Of a stretch of DNA of 64,000 bases, positions 55,020 to 64,000 are shown piece by piece. The position numbers and the translations under genes were made by a program. The notes beneath the pieces were generated by a model, which made no database searches, was not told the DNA's origin, and worked only from the letters and a program-made list of their open reading frames with translations. Each line of letters opens with the position of its first letter. The stretch's first letter is position 1. Source of the DNA: Stomorhina lunata (taxonomy: Eukaryota; Arthropoda; Insecta; Diptera; Rhiniidae); assembly GCA_933228675.1 (NCBI GenBank), contig OW121741.1:113780123-113844122 (forward strand), given 5' to 3'.

Positions 55020-58000
55020 AAAATGTTATAATTTTTATGGGAAAAATTCTTATTTACTATAGATTTTTAAAAAATACTAATTATTTATAGGAAATATTTT
55101 AAAAATTTCTTATTTTTATAGAAAATTTAAATTTTTTTTTTTTTTTTTTAATTTCTTAGTTTTGTAGAAAATTTTTGAAAAATTTCTTATTTTTATAGAA
55201 AATTTTTCAAAAATTTTTTATTCTTATGGGAAATTTTTCAAAATTTTTTTATTTTTATAGGACATTTTTCAAAAATTTTCCAAAAATTTCTGATCTGATT
55301 TCTGAAAAATTTCAAATATTTCTTTATTTTATAGGAAAATTTCTGAGTTTTATATAAAAATTTTTATTTTTAGAGGAAAATTTTCAAAAATTTTATATCT
55401 TTATACGAAAAATTTCAAAAGTTTCTTTTTTTATATAAAATTTTTATTTTTATAGGAAATTTTTCAAACAATTTCTTATTTTTATTGGACAATTTTCAAA
55501 CTTTTTTTATTTTTATAGGAAATTTTTCAAAAATTGTTATAAGAATTTTTCAGAAACTTTTTTATTTTTATAGAAAATTTTTCAAAAATTTCTTATTTTT
55601 ATAAAAAACTTTTTAAAAATTTCTTATTTTGATAGTAAATTTTCTCAAAAATTTCTTATCTTCATATAACATTTTTCAAAAATTTCTAATTTTTAAAGCA
55701 AACTTTTCAAACATTTCTTATCTTTATAGGCAATTTTTCAAAAATTTCTTATTTTTATAAAAAAATGTTCAAAAATTTTTTTATTTTTATTGGAATTTTT
55801 TCAAAAATTTCTTATTTTTATAGGAAATTTTTCCCAAAATTTCTCAAAACTTTCGTATTTTTATATAAATTTTTTCAAAAATTTCTTACTTTTATAGGAA
55901 ATTTTTTAAAAATTCCTTATTTTGATAGGAAAAATTTCCAAAATTTCTTATTTGTGTACGAAATTTTTCAAAATATTTTTTTTTTTAAATTCTTTTTTTT
56001 ATAGATTATAATAAACTATTTTTAATTTTTATAAATTTCTTATTTTTATAGGAAATTTTTAAAATTTTTTTATTTTTTTAGGAAAATTTTTAAAAATTTC
56101 TTATTTTTGTAGGAAATTTTTGAAAATTTCTTTATTAAAAAAGAAATTTTTTATTTTTTTTTTGAAATTTTTCATGAATTTCTTATTTTCATATAATATA
56201 TTATATACATTTTTATAGCAAATTTTTTTTAAAGATTTCTTATTTTATAGGAAATTTTTCAAAAATTACTTATTTTAATAGGAAAATTTTCAAAAATTTC
56301 TTATTTTTATAGGAAATTTTTAATAAATTTCTTATTTTTATAGGAAATTTTTCAAAAATTTCTTAATTTTATAGGAAAATTTTCAAAAATTTCTGATTTT
56401 TATAGGAAATTTTTCATAAATTTCTTATCTTTATAGAAAATTTTTCAAAAATTTCTTATTTTTATAGGAAATTTTTCAAAAATTTCTTATTTATATAGGA
56501 AATTTTTTAAAAATTTCTTATTTTTATAGGAAATGTTCAAAAAATTTCTTATATTTATAGGAATTTTTTTTTAAAATTTCTTATTTTATAGGAAAATTTT
56601 CAAAAATTTTTTATTTTTTTTAGAAGATTTTTAATTTTTTTTTCGATTTTTTATTTTTGAAGGAAATTTTTCAAAAATTTCTTATTTTTATAGGAAATTT
56701 TTCAAAAATTTCTCATTTTTATAGGAAATTTTTCAAAAATTTCTCATTTTTATAGGAAATTTTTCAAAAATTTCTCATTTTTATAGGAAATTTTTCAAAA
56801 ATTTCTCATTTTTATAGGAAATTTTTCAAAAATTTATTATTTTTACAGGAAATTTTTCAACAATTTATTATTTTTACAGGAAATTTTTAATTTTTTTTTT
56901 TACAGGAAATTTTTCAAAAATTTCTTATTTTTATAGGAAATTTTTCAAAAATTTCTTACTTTTCTGGGAAATTTTTCAAAAATTGTAAATTTTTATAGGA
57001 AATTTATCAAAAATTTCTTATTTTTATAGGAAATTTTATAAAAATTTCCTATTTTTATAGAAAATTGTTTAAACATTTGTTATTTTTATAGGAAAATTTT
57101 CAAAAATTTCTTATTTTTATAGGAGAATTTTTCAAAAATTTCTTATTTTTACAGTTTTCTAAAATTTCTTATTTTTTTTAGAAAATTTTTCAATTTTGTT
57201 TTATTTTTGAAGGAAATCTTTGAAAAATTTCTTATTTTTATAGGAAATTTTTCACAAAATTCTTATTTTTTATTTTTGGAAATTTTTAAAAATTTCTTAT
57301 TTTTATAGTAAATTTTTCAAACATTTTAAAAATTTCTTATTTTTATAGTATATTTTGCAGAAATTTCTTATTTTGGTAGGAATATTTTCAAAAATTTCTT
57401 ATTTTGTAGGAAAATTTTCAAAAATTTCTTGTTTTTTTTTCGAAAAATTTTAAAAAATTTTTTTTTTTTTTAGGAAATATTTAAAAAGCTTCTAATTTTT
57501 TTTTTAATTTTTCAAAAATTTCTTATTTTATACAAATTTTTCAAAAATTTCTTATCTTTATAGGAAAAAAAAATTTTTCAAAAACTTTTAAATTTTTTTA
57601 TTTTTGTAGGAAATTTTTCTAAAATGTCTTATTTTTAAAAGAAATTTTTCCAAAATTTATTTTTTTTAAGAAATAAAAATTTTTATTTTTACACGAAAAT
57701 AAGACATTTAAAATGTCTTATTTTTAAAAGAAATTATTTTTTTTATAAGAAATGTTTCAGAAATTTTTTTAAAATTTCCTATTTTTATAAGAAATTTTTC
57801 CAAATTTACTTATTTTTATAAGAAATTTATCCAAATTTTTATAAGAAAGTTTTCCAAAATTTCGTATTTTTATATGAATTTTTTTCAAAAATTTCCTTTT
57901 TTTAATTTTTTAAAATTTCTTATTTTTAGGACATTTTGTAAAATTTCTTATTAATATAGGAAATTTGTAAAAAGTTTATTTTTGTTAGAAGTTTTTATAG

Positions 58001-58030
58001 AAATTTTTTCAAAAATGTTTGTAAAAAATT
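55020..58030 (-). repeat. satellite array S6 (31-bp monomer)
   Basis: About 97 monomers in the same orientation as S5. The stretch 56270-57140 is the most regular, with TTTCTTATTTTTATAGGAAA and TTTTTCAAAAA repeating at 31 bp. A run of five neighbouring monomers with TTTCTCATTTTTATAGG lies at about 56708-56810, a sign of local duplication. The frame 55765-56004 (F/K/I-rich) is a repeat by-product. Confidence 0.94.
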
Positions 58031-58324
58031 TATAGAATATTGAGAAAATATTTGCATGATGTTATAATTTTGTAATTGATTAATTATCATTATAAATACT
58101 GTATCGCTTGGTCGGTGTTGTAGAACTATAATACTTTCCTAAATATTTTTTTTTTCCAAATTGCTTAACCAAATTTTTCTTAATTATATACATCTGACTT
58201 AATGCAATAATTTATTCTATTCAATTTAAGTAAACAGCGAAAAGGAAAAGTTTTAAATCTGAAAATGTTATTTTAATTGATTAAATATTTTTACAACTCA
58301 TTTGAATAGTTCTTTAACATTTTA

Positions 58325-58540
58325 ATGCAATTAGATTCTCTTTTAAACCAAAAAAAGCTTAAAAAAGTACAAAAAATAGTGATTCCATTAAAATCAACTA
58401 AAAAATACACATTCAATTCGAACACACAAAAATTCGGAATTTTTGCTAAAAGAATTGGATGTGAAGAAAATGTTGATATAAAAAACTTAATCAAGTGCTG
58501 GTGGAATAAATTAAAAAAAAAATATGTGGAATATTTATAA
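58325..58540 (+). CDS. uncertain small ORF, 71 residues
   Basis: ATG to TAA, lysine-rich (QKKLKKVQKIVIPLKSTKK), ending with FAKRIGCEENVDIKNLIKCW and a KKKYVEYL tail. The second half looks less like random AT-rich translation than other frames here, because it has varied residues and two adjacent Trp. I recognise no family, and no promoter or splice context is clear. Most likely chance or a scrap of a transposable element protein. Confidence 0.15.
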   Translation: MQLDSLLNQKKLKKVQKIVIPLKSTKKYTFNSNTQKFGIFAKRIGCEENVDIKNLIKCWWNKLKKKYVEYL

Positions 58541-58910
58541 AGAAAGAGCGAGAAATAGTAAACAGACAAATTTTATTTAACTCTGTGATATTTTAATTTT
58601 TTTTTTCCAAAATCCACTCCCAATTCTTGTTGCATCCTTTTTGAAATGTAATATACAAAATAATTCCATTCTTTCGTTTCTTTTCTAGTTTTATTTTTTT
58701 TTTCAGTTTAGTAAAGTGGCTTACTAAAAGTGAAGCGGCATTATAACAAACAATTTTTGCAATTTAATTTGAAGCCAAGAAAAATACGAAAAATAACAAA
58801 CACCCATAGACTTATACAAATGATGGAGAAATAAAGAACGAAGAACTAAGAAAGCAACTAAGATGCATAAGTTAAAATCACTAAATATTTTGAATACTAA
58901 AGTTACAGTT

Positions 58911-58950
58911 GCATCACCACCATCACCACCGCCACCACCATCACAGCCAC
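58911..58950 (+). repeat. (CCA)n-rich trinucleotide tract
   Basis: CATCACCACCATCACCACCG followed by more CAC/CCA is the one clearly GC-rich tract in the right third of the window. A 34-residue plus frame, 58863-58967, would read it as SPPSPPPPPSQP, but nothing supports translation. Confidence 0.8.
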
Positions 58951-59539
58951 TAACTATTATAATCTGAGTATACAATCAACTAAAAGATGTTTTCATTCTT
59001 AGTATTTTCTACTCTGTTTTCTTTAAGGATTCTTTTTGTACGCCATGTTTATAAATAAGCTTAACAAAGTTAGAACCGTTTTCCGTGTCCTTCTACTTTC
59101 TGCCATTATACAATTGAATGTGCATTTATGGAATCAGATCTTTTCTTTTTATTTCATATCTTTTTTCCTCAAAAATGCAAAAAGACATATAACAAACAAT
59201 TCTGCAGGAAACTAAGATAGAATTTTAGCAAAATTGCTAGTATAACTAGTATTACAGTTTTTTCTTCTAAGTCTTATTTCATCAATATTAGGTTTTATAA
59301 TTCTTCCATTTTATTACATGGAAAATGAAGAAAATTCATTCATATTTTGTTTGTTTTTTCCTTTTACATTTTAACTACTTAAGGCACAATAAAATTCTCT
59401 GTACTAAGATTTACTAAAGTATTTTTGTAGGAAAATATTTTTAAAATAAAAGAACATTTTTATAAGAAGGTGGGTGGATATGATTGCACTTTAGGTTTAT
59501 GCAACAGCTGCTATCTATTACAGCAGAGGCCTATACAAC

Positions 59540-61755
59540 AATTTCATATAAGAATAAGAAATTTTTGAATGAATTTCATATAAAAAAATAAATTTTTGAA
59601 AAGTTTTCTTAAACACATTAAAAATTTTTGTACAATTTTCTTAAAAAAATAAGAAATTTTTGAAAAATGTTTCCATATGAAAATAAAATTTTTGAAAAAT
59701 TTCCTTTAAAAATAGAAATTTTTGAAAAATTTCCTATAAAAATAAGAAATTTTTGAATAATTTCCTATAAAACTAAGAAATTTTTGAACAATTTCCTGTA
59801 AAATAAAGAAATTTAAAAAAAAAAATTCCTATAAAAATAAGAAATTTTTGAAAAATTTCTTATAGAAATAAGAATTTTTTTAAAAATTTCATATAAAAAT
59901 AAAAAAATTTCGAATAATTTCCTATAAAAATAAGAAATTTTAGAAAAATTTCCTGTAAAAATAAGAAATTTTTGAAAAATTTCCTATATAAGTAAGAAAT
60001 TTTTCAAAAATTTCCTGTAAATATAAGAAATTTAAAAAAAAATTCTACAAAAATAAGAAATTTCTTTAAAATTTCCTATAAAATTAAAAAAATTTGAGAA
60101 AATTTATTACATATAAAAGAAGTTTTTGAAAATTTTCCTATGAAATTCAAAAATTTTCTGAGAAATTTTTGAAAAATTTCTTTTAAAAACAAAAAAAGTT
60201 TTAAAAATTTTCTAAAAATATAAAAAATTTCTGAAAATTTTCCATTAAAAATAATTTTTATTTTTAATATTTCCTATAAAATGAGAAATTTGTCTAAGAT
60301 TTAATATAAAAATAAAAAATGTTGGAATAAATTACTACAAAGATACGAAAGTTTTAAAAAATTCCCTCTAATAATAAGAAATTTTTTAAAAATTTCCTAT
60401 AAAAATAAGAAATTTTTTTAAAAATGTCCTATAAAAATAGAAAATTTTTGAAAAATATTCTATAAAAAAAGATACTTTTTAAAAATTTCCTATAAAAATA
60501 AAAAATGTTGGAAAAATTATAATAAAGATACGAAATTTAAAAAAAAATTCTTATAAAAATAAGAAATTTTTGCCAAAAAAAAAAAAAAATAAGAAAGTTT
60601 TAAAAAATTTCCTATAAAAATAAAAAATTTTTAAATAAATTTGCAATAAAAATTAAAAACGTTTTAGAATAAATTCCAAAAAAATTGGGAAATGTTTAAA
60701 AAGTTTTCTTTAAAATGAAAGATTTAAAATAAAATATGAAAGATTTTCTATAAAAATTAAAAATGTTTTAAAAAATTTCATATAAAAATAAGAATTCTTT
60801 GAAAAATTTCCTAAAAAAATAAGAAATTTTTGAAAAATTTCCTATAAAAATAAAAAATGTTTGAAATATTTCCTATAGAAATATGAAAATTTTGAAAAAT
60901 TTCCTATCAAAATACGAATTTTTTAAAAAATTTCCTATAAAAACAAGAAATTTTTGAAAAAAATTCCTATAAAAATAAGAAATTTTTGAATTATTTCCAA
61001 TAAAAATAAGAAATTTTTAAAAAATTTTTTATGAAAATAATAAATTTTAATAACATTTTTTTTTTTAAATATGAAGTCTTTGAAAAATTTCCTATAAAAA
61101 TAATAATTTTTTGAAAAATTTCGTAAAAAATAAGACATTTTTGAAAAATTTCCTATAAAAATAGAAAATTGTTGGAAAATTTCATATCAAAATAAAAAAT
61201 TTTGAAAAATTTCCTATCAAAATTAGAAATGTTTGAAAAATTTCCTACAAAAATAAATAATGTTTGAAAAATTTTCTATAAAAATAAAAAAATTTTAAAA
61301 AATAAAATTTTTGAAAAATTTGCTAAAAAATAAGAAATTTTTGAAAAATTTCCTATAAAAATAAGAAATTTTTGAAAAATTTCCTATAAAAATAATAAAT
61401 TTTAATAAATTTTTTTTGAAAAATATAAAGTTTTTGAAAAATTTCTTATAAAAATAATATTTTTTTGAAAAATTTCGTAAAAAATAATATTTTTTTGAAA
61501 AATTTCCTAAAAAATAAGAAATTTTTGAAAAATTTCCTTTAAAAATAGGAAATTTTTAAAAAAAATTTCCTATAAAAATAAGAAATTTTTGTAAAATTTT
61601 CTGTAAAAATAAAAATTTCCTATAAAAATAAGAAATTTTTGAAAAATTTTCTATAAATATTAGAAATTGAAGAAAAATTTTCTATAAAAAAAAAAAATTT
61701 TCTAAAAAAATTTTTGAAAAATTTCCTATAAAAATAAATAATTTTCTAAAAATGC
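59540..61755 (+). repeat. satellite array S7 (31-bp monomer, opposite orientation to S6)
   Basis: About 70 monomers of ATAAGAAATTTTTGAAAAAT + TTCCTATAAAA. Orientation is CCTATAAAAATAA on the plus strand, so S7 is an inverted counterpart of S5/S6. It is diverged at the edges, with expanded A or T runs inside. Confidence 0.94.
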
Positions 61756-62749
61756 TAGAAAGCACAAGATCTGTACTGGATATATAATTGTAATTATTAT
61801 TATTTTTCTTATCTCCGATAAAATAAAAAATATACTTCATTTAGCTTTAATTTCAATTTAATTACAAATATACTGCTAGAACACTGACTCTACCAATTAA
61901 TCATTAAATCAATTTCATTAAAAATGTTGTTTACTGCACCTGTGTTTTCCATTAAATATATTTTTGTTTGCTGTCTTCACATAATTTGTATCTATCATGC
62001 ATAAAATTGCAATCAATATAGATATCTGTTTCTAAAAACCAAAACCTCTTAAGTCGACTTAAAAAAATATTGGGATAAATAAAGTTCTTAAAAAATTCTC
62101 CAGAACAGATAACATTTATAGGTTTAATTCATTCGAGGATGTGTTGGGAATACAAAATTTTACAGTTTAATTGATGATATGAACATCGTACTATTTTTAT
62201 AATTTTTTGACTTATGCATTCATTGCTTGTGACCACATAATATAAATTTTAATTTTACTCTTCAATCGCATCCCAACAGTTTTCGATTATTATGACCTTA
62301 AAAAGTATTGGACATTTAAATAAAAATACAAGTATTTTATTGCGAAAATAGCTAGTTATGCTTCAGCTTAAAATTGGCCTACCTGTACCTGTGTACTGTG
62401 TAATTTTTCTACAATCTCACATAAGCTCTAAAATATGACTATCGCTCATGACGAATATATGAAATTGTAATGATGTTATATCATTGATTATAGAGGGACG
62501 AATACTGCAGGGTATTAAAAACACTCGTTCTATTATAAATGCTCATTTAAATAAAGAAATAAAAAAGGCATTAACATTTTTGTTAAAGGATATTCCTTTA
62601 ATCACACATGATCGATAAATACATATACTTATATGAAGAAGAGGTACATGTAATTCCCAATCAAATACAATTTTAAGTAGATATCAATGAAAAAAATGTG
62701 GTCAAAAGGGTTCTCCGACTGTTAACAAATCAACAAAAACAATTTTTAC
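61756..62749. other. spacer between S7 and S8, no gene seen
   Basis: AT-rich. No coding frame, TIR or DINE motif recognised. Confidence 0.45.
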
Positions 62750-63905
62750 TATTTAAAGGAAAACTTAAAAATTTTACTTTTTTTAATTGAACAATTTTCA
62801 AAAAAGATTTTTGGAGGAAAATTTTAATACTTTTACAGGAAAATTGTAATATACTTATAGGAAAATTTCTAAAAATTTTAGTTTTTTACAGGAAAGTTTT
62901 AAAAACTTTATCTATTTTTTTAGAATTTTTTTTTTTTAATTTTACTACTTTTAAATAATCATACTATTTTTATAGCAGAATTTTCAAAATTTTACTATTT
63001 TTATAGGAATATTTTCAAAATTTAACTATTTTTTTAGGAACATTTTCAAAATTTAACTAGTTTTTTCAAGAAAATTTTCAAAATTGTAAAAGTTTTATAG
63101 AAACCTTTTTAAAATATTGTTTTTTAAAAAAAAATTTATAGGAAAATTTTCAAAATTTTACTATTTTTATAGTAAAATTTTCAACATTTTACTATTTTTA
63201 TAGTAAGATTTCCAACATTTTAAAGTAAGATTTCCAAATTTTACTACTTTTATAGTAAAATTTTCAAAATTTTACTATTTTTATAGTAAAATAAAATTTT
63301 ACCATTTTTTAGTAAACCTTTCAAAATTTTAGTATTTTTTAAGGAAAATTTTCAAAATTGTACTATTTTTTTAGGAAAATTTTCAAAATTTTACTGTTTT
63401 TATAGGAAAATTTTCAATATTTTACTATTTTTATATAAAAATTTTCAAAATTTTACTATTTTTATAGGAAAATTTTCAAAATTTTACTATTTTTATAGAA
63501 AAAATTTCAAAATGTTACTATTTTTATAGGAAAGTTTTCAAAAGTTTACTATTTTTATAGGAAAATTTTAAAAATTTTACTATTTTTATAGGAAAATTTT
63601 TAAAAATTTTATTATTTTTATAGGAAAATTTTAAAAATCTTACTATTTTTATAGGAAAATTTTAAAAATTTTACTATTTTTATAGAAAAATTTTCAAAAT
63701 TTTACTATTTTTATAGGAAAATGTTCGAAATTTTACTATTGTTATAGGAATATTTTCGAAATTTTACTATTTCTATAGGAAAATTTTCGAAATTTTACTA
63801 TTTCCATAGGAAAATTTTCGAAATTTTACCATTTTTATAGGAAAATTTCCGAAATTTTACTATTTTAATAGGTTAATTTTCGAAATTTTACTATTTTTAT
63901 AGGAA
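62750..63905 (-). repeat. satellite array S8 (31-bp monomer, own subfamily)
   Basis: About 37 monomers of TTTTACTATTTTTATAGGAA + AATTTTCAAAA. The dyad is GAAAATTTTC followed by AAAATTTTAC, different from the other arrays. Orientation is TTTTTATAGG on the plus strand. Regular from about 63370. Near 63720-63890 a subtype with TTCGAAATTTTAC replaces TTCAAAATTTTAC in several neighbouring monomers. Confidence 0.94.
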
Positions 63906-63911
63906 AGTGTA

Positions 63912-63972
63912 ACTCAGAAGTGTAGGGCTTCATATGGTTGGCCTTAATCGACTTTAATACTTATTACTTATT
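63912..63972 (+). repeat. decayed DINE-B 3' end
   Basis: GGGCTTCATATGGTTGGCCT, TAATCGACTTTAATACTTAT and TACTTATTTAT match the DINE-B end (GGGTATCGTATGGTCGG, GACCGACTATAGCACTTTCT, TACTTGTTT) with changes. It directly abuts satellite S8. Confidence 0.55.
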
Positions 63973-64000
63973 TATTAAACTTTTTGTTTTTTTTTTCTTG

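Larger units (their letters stand above)
58031..59539. other. spacer between facing arrays S6 and S7
   Basis: Holds a faint DINE-B 3' end trace at about 58090-58140 (TGTATCGCTTGGTCGGTG, ACTATAATACTTTCCTAA), a small open frame (58325-58540) and a CCA run (58911-58950). No host gene can be shown. Confidence 0.4.

Noticed and set aside
58724..58975. Minus frame with a poly-glycine stretch (DGGGGGDGGD)
   Set aside because: It is the complement of the CCA trinucleotide run, with no other coding evidence.

Overview
The window looks like gene-poor, very AT-rich nuclear DNA of a higher fly. The reasons are two families of DINE-1/Helentron-like non-autonomous elements (TATACCC ends, GTCC/GTCT runs, a 3' hairpin, a CTTGTT end), relics of mariner-type, hAT, Harbinger, piggyBac-type, LINE and gypsy-type elements, and simple AT satellites. 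I infer a calyptrate fly (blowfly, flesh fly or muscid kin), but the sequence alone does not prove the species. No host protein-coding gene can be supported. Most long open frames fall in transposon relics or are chance frames in AT-rich repeats. The stretch could be intergenic heterochromatin or part of a very large intron.

Layout: 0-4 kb holds a LINE-tail relic, a nearly complete mariner-like element with terminal inverted repeats (TIRs) and TA target sites (613-1856), a decayed DINE-B piece and a small satellite array. 4-12 kb holds three DINE-A units or fragments, a DINE-B copy in reverse, a gag relic, and two inverted 185-bp repeats bracketing 4021-9820. 12-17 kb is a nest of small DNA transposons: three different TTAA-flanked piggyBac-like elements, a Tc1-like element with doubled (IR/DR) termini, and a DINE-B copy carrying two insertions. 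19.8-21 kb has a broken, partly duplicated second mariner-like transposase. 22.3-23.7 kb is a 29-bp satellite. 25.4-26.5 kb is a hAT relic with a perfect 8-bp target duplication. 27-29 kb is a diverged 31-bp satellite. 30.4-31.7 kb has two head-to-head DINE-B ends, one hit by a 301-bp MITE. 33.2-35.2 kb has a very homogeneous 29-bp satellite embedded in a second repeat with a GAAAGTGG..AAGTCC motif. 35.4-36.2 kb has a mariner relic and two LINE tails. 37-39.5 kb has DINE-B pieces and two different 120-160 bp tandem repeats. 41.5-43.1 kb is a Harbinger-like element split by a DINE-B copy. 43.3-44.3 kb is a DINE-A copy with a MITE and a perfect 28-bp hairpin. 46-50 kb has DINE remnants and a 2.3-kb TIR element holding a tRNA-like sequence and a DINE-A copy. 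51-64 kb is mostly four large satellite arrays.

The dominant and least conventional signal is one satellite superfamily. Its 29-31 bp monomers each carry a dyad of the type GAAATTTTT-G/C-AAAAATTTC. It forms eight separate arrays, in both orientations, totalling about 14 kb (about 22 percent of the window). Everything else is explained by nested mobile elements. Family assignments are by pattern recognition, without database searches.
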